DNA of 64,000 bases from Methanofollis ethanolicus (GTDB lineage Archaea > Halobacteriota > Methanomicrobia > Methanomicrobiales > Methanofollaceae), in contig NZ_BCNW01000001.1 in NCBI RefSeq assembly GCF_001571385.1, forward strand, positions 1,426,001 to 1,490,000, given 5' to 3'. Shown in pieces: positions 43,576 through 52,164 of this stretch (position 1 is the first letter of the stretch; the number at the start of each line of letters is the position of its first letter). A program made the position numbers and the translations under genes. The notes beneath the pieces are model-generated. The model saw only the letters and a program-made list of their open reading frames with translations. It was not told where the DNA came from and did no database searches.

Positions 43576-46212
43576 CTATACTCCGCCGCGGCTGCTATCA
43601 GGCATCAAAACGTCTGATTTCATAATTTTCTTTACGATATCGGCAACCAGATCTCTCTCCTCCGACTGGAGTATCCGGTAGTAGAGCGATGTATCCCCGG
43701 TCTCGATGATCATAAGCGCATCGGTGATCGGTTTTATGAACCAGCGGTATTCCTCGTTTTTTTCTCCCTTCGCTTCGATGATGGTATCGGTCACCATCCT
43801 GATGAGTTCGGGATCGCCGGTGTCGATGATCTCTTTGAGTGACTCGATCGTGTCATCTTTCAAATCAAATTCTTCATGCCGTTTCGATTCAATCTCATAT
43901 GCTCTTGAGATATGCTTCTTGCCGTATCCATAGTTGCCTTCTCCGTACTCGTCGAATCCGAGTGATAGAAGGATATTAGTATAGGGGTATACTCTTTCGG
44001 GACTTATCTTGTCCGCATCAGGATAGAGATGGTCTGCCAGTATGACGGCTTCCTCTCTTTTTTCGAGATTATATACTATCATAAGTTTCAGAACAAGCGT
44101 GCCTAGAGATTCGGGATCATCTTCAAGGATCGTATCGGCAACAACCAGTGCCTCGTAATATTTCTGGAGGTTGATTAAGGCGACCAGTTGAACTTCCAGA
44201 ATAATTTTCTTTTCGCAGTCATCGAGATTCAGTGAGAGTATGGCATCTGCTGAGGCCAGTGATTCATCGTACTTCTCTAGATCATGCAGTGCCACCATTT
44301 TAAAAAACAATGCATCCTTGTTGTCTGCCTGTATTGTCAAGAGCAAATCTATGGTCTCCAGACATTCTTTTGATTTTCCGAGGAAATAGAGCCCATGTAT
44401 TTTGAATGTTAATGCTTCTATATTGTCCGGTTGATTATGGAGCACTTTTTCGGCAATATCCACTATTTCTTCGTATTTTTTGAAGTAGTCTAATATATTG
44501 CCCTTGAGAGTTAAAGCATCGATGTTATTGGGTGAAATACTCAAGGCCTTATCTGCTTGAGCAAGAGCCTCTTCCTTTCTACCTACGAATAATAACATGT
44601 TTCCAAAGAAGGTATTTAATCGAGGATCGCCCGATGAAGATTCAATCACACATCTCATCGAATCGATTGCGTCTTCGTGATTTCCCAGCAACAAACAGGC
44701 CATTGATTTTATAAAATGACCCCTAGTATCATTGGGATCGATAGCAAGACATGATTCGGCTGCTGTATATGCTTTTTCTCCATTATCAGATTGTAAAGCA
44801 ATTATTCCCTCATTATGAAGGACAGACATAGACAGTTTCGGGTCCAATCTTTCTGCTTCTCTTTTCAAACGGTTAAATGTACATTCAAGGTCTTCTTTTG
44901 TGCCAAATTTATAAATTGTTGATATATACTCATTCAGGCGTTCTATTTTTCGTTCTGGGGGAATTGCATCGAAAAAGTACGTTACATCCCTGAGGACTGA
45001 CGTATCTCCTGCCTTTAACAAGGCAAATTTTGTCTTGAATATGTTTTCTCTCTCCTCGGGAGTGTACCAGAGAGAGAGAAAATCAATGAAGATAGATATC
45101 CTGTTGCGTCCGAAGGGCTGTCTCATCTCTCTCCAGAGGCGGAACAGTCTTTCACGTACCTCATAGGAAGTCCGTTTTCCCATCGGGTGAGACCTGATAT
45201 ACCCGTCATTGTCCAGTCTCCGAAGTTGCGTGTTGATCGTATTTACATCGATACGCGTCTTCTCGGCGATATCCTTCGGGGTCAGCGGCGTCGGCGAAAG
45301 CATGAGAGTATCGAAGATCATTCTCCGCTGCCCTGACAACATCTCGAATATTTTCTGGTAATATGGTGTGTAGTCATCGAGCATCTTGAGAAAAATCGTC
45401 TCGATATTTTCGATATTTCCACTATTAATGATCTCATAGATGATTATGACGAGTCTTGGGCTACCGCCAGTGAGGTGATATATCCCTTCAAGTTTTGGCT
45501 CATATTTCTCAAAATTTTGAAGGAATTGTTCGTTTTTTTCTACCTCGCCAATCCTCCTCAAGAATTGCTTGCTCTCCGCAAGAGAAAACTCTCTGAGGTG
45601 ATCGATCCTGAAAAAATTGAAAAACGGTTCATCGTGCTCAGAAACGCCGGGAAAAATCATCGGAGCCGATGCAACGACGGAGAAGATATCATATTTTTGA
45701 AAAATTGAACGTAATTTTGCAACTTCATTTTTTTCAAGTTGCAGAAAAATTTCATTTAAGTTCTCGATAAGGAAAACAAATTGTTTCTTTTCAGTTCTGG
45801 AAATTTCTTCCAGTTTGCCAAGTGCGAAATCGAGTACAAAATCTTCGCCTTTGTGTGTTGGAATTGTTATGTCGGCTTTTTTGTATGTTTTATTATACTC
45901 GTCAAGTGCTCGTAAAAAAAAATCAGATGCACGATAAATTGAGTATTCTTCTTCTGCAAATTTTATGGGGATGACCGTCGAACCATATTTTTCTATCAGG
46001 TCATAGTATGCCATGACCATAAAATGCGATTTTCCTATTCCTCTGGGGCCGATGATAAGATGAAATCTCGTTTTGTATTCTTTCGCGGCCTCGCCTACAT
46101 CTCTGACCAGATTGTCAAGTTGCTTTTCTCTCCCTACGAATAATTCCCGCAGCTTATCCTTGGGGATCTTTTCAGGAGAAAAACGAAATAACGTAAGGGA
46201 TTCAGTACCCAT
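43576..46212 (-). CDS. Archaeal P-loop ATPase with winged helix and TPR region
   Basis: Architecture in 878 residues: N-terminal ATPase with Walker A GPRGIGKS at 55-62 and, at about 144-152, FVFLIENLN in the Walker B position, where the usual Asp-Glu is Glu-Asn. A sensor-like block GGSPRLVIIIYE follows. Then comes a winged helix (LTPKDIAEKTRIDVNTINTQLRRL, about 308-340), YEVRERLFRLWREMRQ, and about 450 residues of TPR-like helices (ALSISPNNIDALTLKGN and similar). This resembles STAND-type signalling ATPases, which are often defence or regulatory switches. No catalytic effector domain is visible. Base composition is AT-rich against its neighbours. It overlaps the preceding ATPase gene by 11 bp. 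Confidence 0.75.
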   Translation of the reverse strand: MGTESLTLFRFSPEKIPKDKLRELFVGREKQLDNLVRDVGEAAKEYKTRFHLIIGPRGIGKSHFMVMAYYDLIEKYGSTVIPIKFAEEEYSIYRASDFFLRALDEYNKTYKKADITIPTHKGEDFVLDFALGKLEEISRTEKKQFVFLIENLNEIFLQLEKNEVAKLRSIFQKYDIFSVVASAPMIFPGVSEHDEPFFNFFRIDHLREFSLAESKQFLRRIGEVEKNEQFLQNFEKYEPKLEGIYHLTGGSPRLVIIIYEIINSGNIENIETIFLKMLDDYTPYYQKIFEMLSGQRRMIFDTLMLSPTPLTPKDIAEKTRIDVNTINTQLRRLDNDGYIRSHPMGKRTSYEVRERLFRLWREMRQPFGRNRISIFIDFLSLWYTPEERENIFKTKFALLKAGDTSVLRDVTYFFDAIPPERKIERLNEYISTIYKFGTKEDLECTFNRLKREAERLDPKLSMSVLHNEGIIALQSDNGEKAYTAAESCLAIDPNDTRGHFIKSMACLLLGNHEDAIDSMRCVIESSSGDPRLNTFFGNMLLFVGRKEEALAQADKALSISPNNIDALTLKGNILDYFKKYEEIVDIAEKVLHNQPDNIEALTFKIHGLYFLGKSKECLETIDLLLTIQADNKDALFFKMVALHDLEKYDESLASADAILSLNLDDCEKKIILEVQLVALINLQKYYEALVVADTILEDDPESLGTLVLKLMIVYNLEKREEAVILADHLYPDADKISPERVYPYTNILLSLGFDEYGEGNYGYGKKHISRAYEIESKRHEEFDLKDDTIESLKEIIDTGDPELIRMVTDTIIEAKGEKNEEYRWFIKPITDALMIIETGDTSLYYRILQSEERDLVADIVKKIMKSDVLMPDSSRGGV

Positions 46213-47380
46213 GGTATATCCTCCACCAATCTTTGAGGAGTTTTGAGTGGAATTTCAAATCTGCACTCGGAGTCTCGACGATGTAATAGTCGTGCGCAAG
46301 ATCTGCGAGCAGACTGCAGAATTCGTCAAGATCATCCTTTCCAGATTCTTCTCTATAGATTTCGTATGCCAGATCTCTAGGGTAGACTTCGACTCGTGAT
46401 ATACTGTCTAATAATCTCTTTGCAATTTTTTGTTGTATCTTGGGGTAATCCGTGGCTAGACGTTGTTTGTAATGAATAAAACCCTGCTTCCCTTCGCTTC
46501 CCAGGATTTTGGTCTCGTAAATCCTTCTTAACAAATCAGAAGAGATCTCTTCACCATATATTGTTTCATCTTTTATCGCACTGAGAAAGATCGCGAGAAA
46601 ATAGGGAATATAGGGATCGCCTATGCACTCTAAGATATAGGTCCCATACTCCGGACTATAACTCCATTTTTCTTCTTCAAATGTTCTTTCAACAACACCC
46701 AATGCGATCTTTTTATTAAATCCGGATATTTTCACTCGCTTAAAATCGTTGATCAGTTTTGATTCGCCCACAGAATCCACAATATTATCGATACTGACCG
46801 ATCCGCCCACAACAAACTTTACATTGGGAATTGTCATTCTTACCTTTCTAAACCAACTTAAGAACGCCTCCCTATCTTTCGCCTCCATTTTTTTGAGCGC
46901 ATATGGGAACTCGTCAATAATGATGACGACTTTTTTGCTGGTTGATTTAACTATTTCCATCGTCTGATATGCTTTATTGTCCCATTCTTCCTGGAGATCA
47001 GATTCGATATTGTGGCGTAATTGTGCTTTAAATTCAACGAATTCAAGGGATTCGATATTATCCTTAAACCAGCCAAATCCTTTTTTTATACGTGTTATCA
47101 TTTTTGTTGTTTTTTCCAATTTTTCTGATGATACCAGACCCATTATCATTTCTGTTAGTAATTTTGATGGTGTTGATACGTCTTCAACTTCCAAAAAGAT
47201 ACAGATGGTATCATCCTCTGATAATTTGTGTTCTATTTTTTTCATGACGGATGTTTTTCCGTACCTGCGGGGGGCAATGAGCAGGATATGGTCCTTTTCC
47301 AGATAATCAAGGATGAGTTTGGTTTCAATCTCCCTGTCGATAAAATCATTCCCCGTTGCGGGACTTCCTACTGGCAGCAT
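46202..47380 (-). CDS. Archaeal ATPase (partner of the TPR ATPase)
   Basis: The 392-residue protein starts MLPVGSPATGNDFIDREIE, then Walker A APRRYGKTS at 36-44 and Walker B VVIIIDEFPYAL (about 150-161), followed by a sensor region NVKFVVGGSVSID. It is a typical PF01637-like archaeal ATPase. The C terminus (VETPSADLKFHSKLLKDWWRIYHG) is the common ending of this group, preceded by a possible winged helix. The gene is the first of a two-gene minus-strand operon with the TPR ATPase, both AT-rich. Likely acquired horizontally; function unknown. Confidence 0.75.
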   Translation of the reverse strand: MLPVGSPATGNDFIDREIETKLILDYLEKDHILLIAPRRYGKTSVMKKIEHKLSEDDTICIFLEVEDVSTPSKLLTEMIMGLVSSEKLEKTTKMITRIKKGFGWFKDNIESLEFVEFKAQLRHNIESDLQEEWDNKAYQTMEIVKSTSKKVVIIIDEFPYALKKMEAKDREAFLSWFRKVRMTIPNVKFVVGGSVSIDNIVDSVGESKLINDFKRVKISGFNKKIALGVVERTFEEEKWSYSPEYGTYILECIGDPYIPYFLAIFLSAIKDETIYGEEISSDLLRRIYETKILGSEGKQGFIHYKQRLATDYPKIQQKIAKRLLDSISRVEVYPRDLAYEIYREESGKDDLDEFCSLLADLAHDYYIVETPSADLKFHSKLLKDWWRIYHGY

Positions 47381-47734
47381 GTCGCTCGAATCAGTTATGT
47401 AACGCTTTTGTTAGATAACACTTTTGTTATGCTTCCCGGAAGTAACTCTTTTCGGGGGGTGCGATTGCTATCAATCCCGAATCTGATCTGCTTTCGTTGA
47501 TTAAATTAATTTTAGAGATGAAATTCAGACGCGGGACTTCTAATGCTTTTTTGTCTAGATACAATTGTTTCAACATATCGAATATTTCTCCAGCAGATCT
47601 CAATTCACAACTCCACTTCTTTTAGGGGTGGTAGAAAGGCGCCCTTTCTCCTCCTGCTCGAACAAACTCCCGCTACCCTGCCAACTTTATCGCGGCATTC
47701 ATATCCGGTCAGGGCCAATGTCTTCTGACCTCAT
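47381..47734. other. AT-rich gap: promoter for the ATPase pair and for the MFS gene
   Basis: The first 200 bp are AT-rich (for example TTAAATTAATTTTAGAG near 47500) and can hold the minus-strand promoter for 47380. The last 130 bp return to higher GC and precede the MFS gene. No coding frame is convincing and no RNA gene was seen. Confidence 0.45.
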
Positions 47735-49141
47735 ATGAGTCTTCTTCCCTGTCAGGAGATACCCGTCCGTGACCGGCGGTACATCCTCATCATCGCCACA
47801 GTCGCCGCGTTCCTCACGCCCTTCATGAGTTCGTCCATCAACATCGCCCTTCCTGCCATCGGGGAGGAGTTCATGGCAGATGCGGTGCTGCTCGGCTGGG
47901 TCCAGACTACCTATCTCCTTGCCTCGGCGATCTGTCTCGTCCCCTTCGGGCGACTCGCCGATATCCATGGGATGAAGAAGATCTTCCTCGCCGGGATCAC
48001 CATCTTCACCCTCTCGACCCTCGTGTGCGGCCTCTCGCCCTCGGTGCACGTCCTCGTCGCGCTGCGTATGGCCCAGGGGGTCGGAACCGCCATGACCGCG
48101 GTGACCGCGGTGGCGGTGCTCACCTCCATCTTCCCTGCCGGCGAGCGCGGCCGCGTACTCGGCATCAATGTGGCCGCCGTCTATACGGGCCTCTCCATGG
48201 GCCCTTTCATCGGCGGGGTGCTGACCCAGCACCTCGGCTGGCGGAGTATCTTTCTGGCAGCCGTCCTCCTCGGTATCCTTGCCGTCGTCCTCACCCTGCG
48301 GTCGCGGGGCGAGTGGTCGACGCCCCGCGACGAACCCTTCGACCTGACAGGTTCGGTCGTCTACGGGGCAACCCTCCTTGCCCTGATGTACGGCCTCTCC
48401 CTCCTCCCGGCGGCTCTCGGGTGGGTATGCCTCGCTCTCGGGGCAGGCGGCCTCGCCCTCTTTGTCAGGCTGGAGATGCGGACGGAAAACCCTGTCCTTC
48501 AGGTGCGGATCTTCCGGGAGAACCATGTCTTCACCTTCTCCAACCTCGCCGCCCTCATCAACTACAGCGCCACATTCGCTGTCGGTTTTCTTCTCTCCCT
48601 GTACCTCCAGTTCAACCGCGGCCTCGACCCCCAGACGGCAGGGCTCGTTTTGATGGCCCAACCCGTCGTCCAGGCCGTCCTCTCCCCCGCGGCCGGGCGC
48701 CTCTCCGATCGGGTGGAGCCCCGCATCGTTGCGTCGGTCGGGATGGCAATCAGTGCCGTCGGCCTTGCGATGCTCTCCTTCCTCACCGAAGAGACGCCGT
48801 ACCTGTACATCCTTCTCTCCCTCGTCGTCCTCGGCACGGGCTATGCTCTCTTCTCCTCGCCGAACACCAATGCCATCATGAGTTCTGTGGAGAGGCGCTT
48901 CTACGGCGTGGCCTCCGCCACACTTGCCACTTCCCGCCAGGTCGGCATGATGCTCTCGATGGGGGTCGTGATGATGATCATCTCGGTCGTCGTCGGCAGG
49001 GTGGCGATCACCCCGGCCGAGCACGCTCAACTCCTTTCGAGCGTGAACCTGGCTTTCATGGTCTTTGCAGGCCTCTGTGTTGCGGGGATCTTCTTCTCCC
49101 TCGCGAGAGGGCGGGTGCGGGAGGAGACGCACCGGGCCTGA
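47735..49141 (+). CDS. MFS exporter, DHA2 (EmrB/QacA) family
   Basis: A 468-residue transporter with about 14 hydrophobic segments. MSSSINIALPAIGEEF is the TM1 signature, GWVQTTYLLASAICLVPFGRLADIHG is the loop 2-3 motif A, and LRMAQGVGTAMTAV and INVAAVYTGLSMGPFIGGVL are the drug-proton antiporter motifs B and C. It should expel small hydrophobic compounds in exchange for protons. Its regulation may involve the HTH gene 123 bp downstream, but that is only proximity. Confidence 0.9.
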   Translation: MSLLPCQEIPVRDRRYILIIATVAAFLTPFMSSSINIALPAIGEEFMADAVLLGWVQTTYLLASAICLVPFGRLADIHGMKKIFLAGITIFTLSTLVCGLSPSVHVLVALRMAQGVGTAMTAVTAVAVLTSIFPAGERGRVLGINVAAVYTGLSMGPFIGGVLTQHLGWRSIFLAAVLLGILAVVLTLRSRGEWSTPRDEPFDLTGSVVYGATLLALMYGLSLLPAALGWVCLALGAGGLALFVRLEMRTENPVLQVRIFRENHVFTFSNLAALINYSATFAVGFLLSLYLQFNRGLDPQTAGLVLMAQPVVQAVLSPAAGRLSDRVEPRIVASVGMAISAVGLAMLSFLTEETPYLYILLSLVVLGTGYALFSSPNTNAIMSSVERRFYGVASATLATSRQVGMMLSMGVVMMIISVVVGRVAITPAEHAQLLSSVNLAFMVFAGLCVAGIFFSLARGRVREETHRA

Positions 49142-49263
49142 AGAAGTAAGGGCCCCTGCGGCCCCGGTGTCTTCGTCGGCGCATCGAGGATGTTATATCT
49201 CCTGCATGGACATATTTCCGTCGTATAAGGTTAATCAATTTATGTGAGTATAATGAAAGTTAT

Positions 49264-49833
49264 ATGGATATGCAGGTGAACAGGGAACAACTCCTGATGT
49301 CTCCAGGGTGCGATGACGGAATAAAAAGGATACTGTGTCTTCTGGAGGAGGAGACCCATGGCCTCTCGATCTCCGACATCTCCCGGACGATCGACCTCAA
49401 CCGTAATTCTGTCGCGAAGTACCTGAACATGCTCGTCGTCGCCGGGAGAGTCGAGATGCAGGTCGTCGGGTCGGCCAGAGTCTACCGCCTCGCCGTGCGC
49501 TTTCCTGTCTCGACACTCTTTCCTTTCCTGCCTGACCCTGCCGTCACGGTCGGTTCGGACCTGAGGGTCAGGCATGTCAATGCACACTTCTGCGCTCTTT
49601 TTGGTATGAGGGAGGACGAGATTGTCGGTGCTCCCGTCTCGGAGACGCCCTGTGCGATCCTCCGTTTCCTGACCGACTCCGGGTATCTTGAGGGGGCGGT
49701 GCGGGGAAAAAGAGATGGCGGCGGCACCTGGCACCCCCTTGCAGGGGAGTGCGGCGCCTATGTCGTCTGGACCGTCCCGGCCGTCTTTGAAGACGGCGAC
49801 TACGGGGCGATTGCGGCCATACGGCCGGCGTGA
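49264..49833 (+). CDS. HTH regulator with a PAS-like sensor
   Basis: The 189-residue protein has an N-terminal winged helix (GLSISDISRTIDLNRNSVAKYLNMLVVAGRVEMQ, about residues 34-67) and a C-terminal region with VTVGSDLRVRHVNAHFCALFGMREDEIVG, the N-cap and helix pattern of a PAS domain. Proteins of this layout are common in Methanomicrobiales as one-component transcription factors. It is convergent with the pilin operon, whose last stop is 5 bp away, so it is a candidate regulator of pili or of the MFS gene, not proven. Confidence 0.75.
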   Translation: MDMQVNREQLLMSPGCDDGIKRILCLLEEETHGLSISDISRTIDLNRNSVAKYLNMLVVAGRVEMQVVGSARVYRLAVRFPVSTLFPFLPDPAVTVGSDLRVRHVNAHFCALFGMREDEIVGAPVSETPCAILRFLTDSGYLEGAVRGKRDGGGTWHPLAGECGAYVVWTVPAVFEDGDYGAIAAIRPA

Positions 49834-49838
49834 ATAAA

Positions 49839-50357
49839 CTAGAGATCGATCGCAATCTCACCCGACGAGATCGGTGCACCTGTCCGCCGGTCGATGAAGC
49901 GGTAGGTGAGGTGGTGGCCGGGCTGGATCGTGAATTTTCCACCGGTTTCTCCCTGCCAGTTGAGCCCGTTATCGTCCTTTCCATCAGCGTAGAGTACGAA
50001 CCGGTCTCCGAGGAGGACATCACTGTCATTTTTCGAGTACTTCTGGATATACTGCTTTTTGCCGGGTTCATTCCTGACAATAATATGGCTTGAAGGGTCG
50101 TCACGTATGCCCAGGCTTACTTCCAGTCGGTCGAGGTTAAGCGGGTCGCCGGCCATGTGCTCGAAGACGACACCTCCATCTCCATCCAGGATCACCCCCG
50201 ACGCGACAAGATTTGCCCTGACCGGTTGCTCGTTTTCACCTGCCGCGCCGGTGGCGTACACCGCCACCAGGCCCACGATGATCAGCGTGACCGAGATCAT
50301 AAGCATGACGCCTATCACCTCAGACACGGCATTATCATTATTCATACTATCATTCAT
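49839..50357 (-). CDS. Type IV pilin, type B (last gene of the pilus operon)
   Basis: Archaeal pilin N-terminal domain AVSEVIGVMLMISVTLIIVG is the processed hydrophobic helix after a short charged leader. The beta head contains GDRFVLYADG and FIDRRTGAPISSG, shared with the type B pilins at 60618, 61912 and 63315. ATG 50357 (MNDSMNN) is favoured because AAGGAG lies 11 nt upstream; GTG 50366 would overlap the preceding stop. It forms a pair with the type A pilin directly upstream. 172 residues. Confidence 0.85.
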   Translation of the reverse strand: MNDSMNNDNAVSEVIGVMLMISVTLIIVGLVAVYATGAAGENEQPVRANLVASGVILDGDGGVVFEHMAGDPLNLDRLEVSLGIRDDPSSHIIVRNEPGKKQYIQKYSKNDSDVLLGDRFVLYADGKDDNGLNWQGETGGKFTIQPGHHLTYRFIDRRTGAPISSGEIAIDL

Positions 50358-50362
50358 GCAAT

Positions 50363-50863
50363 TCACCGCTCCTTCAGGAGAAAACTGCTCTTATGCAGGA
50401 GAGAACCACTCGGCAGGTGGTAGATCGCCACTTCGACAACGGCCGACTCTTTGATGCGATCGGGCAACTTCCCGTCAAGTTCAAGGAATGCGTCGGTTGC
50501 CTTCCGGTCCCCGGTATTCGCACTGTACCCCGCTGCCCAGATATCGGTCCCGAAGAGTGTATTCAGTACATCCCGGTCATGGGTTGCAGGACACTGACCA
50601 CCGTCAGGCAGGTGGACCCAGGTGTTGATCCTGAGATCTCCGGTCCGTAGCGGGTCTCCGCCCCGGTGCTCGAAGACGAGGGTGAAATTCTTCTCGCTCC
50701 CTGCAGCGTACACCGCGATGTCAACCGAGGGCGCTTTTTCCTTCGCGTCGGCAGCACCGCTGGCAAAGGAGGCGACAAGTGCGGCGAGGATGATCACGAT
50801 CGCAAGGAGGAGCATCACGCCGATGACGGGGGAGACCGCCGTCTCCTTCTCCACTTTTAACAT
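50363..50863 (-). CDS. Type IV pilin, type A
   Basis: 166 residues: leader MLKVEKET, helix AVSPVIGVMLLLAIVIILAA, then a head with KNFTLVFEHRGGDPLRTGDLRI and the ending VEVAIYHLPSGSLLHKS. The same blocks appear in the type A pilins at 59953, 61265 and 62590 (EHLGGDPL, DLKI, IVHTxSGxxxYDR). It overlaps the end of the upstream gene by 7 bp and is followed by the type B pilin. Confidence 0.87.
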   Translation of the reverse strand: MLKVEKETAVSPVIGVMLLLAIVIILAALVASFASGAADAKEKAPSVDIAVYAAGSEKNFTLVFEHRGGDPLRTGDLRINTWVHLPDGGQCPATHDRDVLNTLFGTDIWAAGYSANTGDRKATDAFLELDGKLPDRIKESAVVEVAIYHLPSGSLLHKSSFLLKER

Positions 50864-51717
50864 ACGTTCACCTCGACATTCACGGTCCTGAGTGTCACGG
50901 TCACGGAGGGGTCGAACGTAAGGGTATGGAACGATCCCTCGGCAGTATATGTAGCGAGACCGGTACCCCTGATCTCATTGCAGATTTTTTTCAGATAATT
51001 CTCTATCCCGGGCATCTGAGTGCCAGAGGTGATGTCTTCGAAGACGATTTTTGTTGTCCCCGGCAGGGAAACCGACCGGGGTTCGGGGGCGGTCAGGTGG
51101 AGTGTGGCTATTCCGCTCCCGGTGATGAATGATTCGTCTTTTTTCGGGGTGAGATTCACCAGCGTGATCGCGATGCCGTCGACAGAGTGGGTCATTTCGA
51201 TGAACAACCCGAGGAAGTCGGTGCTGTTATCCCGTGCTTCATTCATCGTCGTGTAGCGCGACGACTGCGGTGTCGCCCTCCGGTCCTTCGTCACGGCGAC
51301 GAAGCCGTATTCCCACAGATAACCCTGCGGCTCCCAGGTGGTATAGGAGGGGGTATAGGAGATGTTCACCAGGGATGCTGTTCCCTTCGTCTGCCCCATG
51401 CCGGTGACGGTTACGTTTGCCAGTGGTTGCCCTTCTATGGCGACCGTCCCGCTCGATCTGACCGGACTCAAGAGGACATCACCCCCGCCAAGGGAGAACG
51501 GTTCACCGAACCGGGCCTTCGTCTTATGGGAGACAACATAGTCGATATCTGAACCGAACCTGACAAAGGCGTCCGCCACTTCGTGGGAGTGTTCGATCTC
51601 CGACTGTTGTTTCAACCCGGGAAGATATGTCGCGGAGTAGATCGCGATCAGTGTGGCGATGATACCGAGGGCCAGCATCAGCGCGATCACGGTTGAGACC
51701 GCCTCGTCCTTTTTCAT
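50857..51717 (-). CDS. Large pilin-like protein
   Basis: 286 residues with a pilin-type start MKKDEAVSTVIALMLALGIIATLIAIYSATYLPG and a long extracellular beta-rich part (LYxxTPSYTTWEPQGYLWEYGF, LTVT-type ending VTLRTVNVEVNVC). It belongs to the DUF7289-like class of archaeal pilus-associated proteins, often a minor pilin or tip. One base separates its start from the stop of the previous gene. Two Cys residues near the C terminus (KKICNEI and NVC) could form a disulfide. Confidence 0.8.
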   Translation of the reverse strand: MKKDEAVSTVIALMLALGIIATLIAIYSATYLPGLKQQSEIEHSHEVADAFVRFGSDIDYVVSHKTKARFGEPFSLGGGDVLLSPVRSSGTVAIEGQPLANVTVTGMGQTKGTASLVNISYTPSYTTWEPQGYLWEYGFVAVTKDRRATPQSSRYTTMNEARDNSTDFLGLFIEMTHSVDGIAITLVNLTPKKDESFITGSGIATLHLTAPEPRSVSLPGTTKIVFEDITSGTQMPGIENYLKKICNEIRGTGLATYTAEGSFHTLTFDPSVTVTLRTVNVEVNVC

Positions 51718-51718
51718 A

Positions 51719-52153
51719 TCAGATCCCTCCTATTTCTCCTGTTGACCAGATGACGCTCTTCGGCGTGACCAGGCGTACCGTGTCCCCGGCCGCGAGAGGG
51801 GTGCCGGGCATGTTTACCTTCAGGGACCCGCCGAGATCGAATGCTTCGGTACAGTTGCCCTTGTGATCGTAGATATCGGGACGGTACTCCTTTCTGTCCC
51901 CGTTCTTCCTGATGATGACCACCTTCAGGTCTTTCTTCTCCACCCAGTCGCCCCCCTTGTGCCAGAGACTGATCGTATCCGAACCCGGCGATCCCCCCGT
52001 TATAGCGATATCGATACTCGTCTCCCGGTCGCCCGGGAGCAGGGAAAACGCTGATGTTGCAAAGAGAGCGACAAGGATGATGACCAGTACTATCATGATC
52101 ATCTCGCCGACGACCGAAGAGACCGCTTCCTCGTGCTGTATTCTGTCTGTCAT
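51719..52153 (-). CDS. Type IV pilin-like protein
   Basis: 144 residues from ATG 52153 (MTDRIQHEEAVSSVVGEM), which has GAGG upstream; ATG 52168 would overlap the platform-protein stop as ATGA and add five residues. The hydrophobic helix EMIMIVLVIILVALFATSAFS ends the N-terminal domain. The head is small with DTISLWHKGGDWVEKKDLKVVII. It belongs to neither the A nor B type, and is the first pilin of the operon, so a minor or initiating pilin is plausible. Confidence 0.82.
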   Translation of the reverse strand: MTDRIQHEEAVSSVVGEMIMIVLVIILVALFATSAFSLLPGDRETSIDIAITGGSPGSDTISLWHKGGDWVEKKDLKVVIIRKNGDRKEYRPDIYDHKGNCTEAFDLGGSLKVNMPGTPLAAGDTVRLVTPKSVIWSTGEIGGI

Positions 52154-52164
52154 GGTTACCTGCC

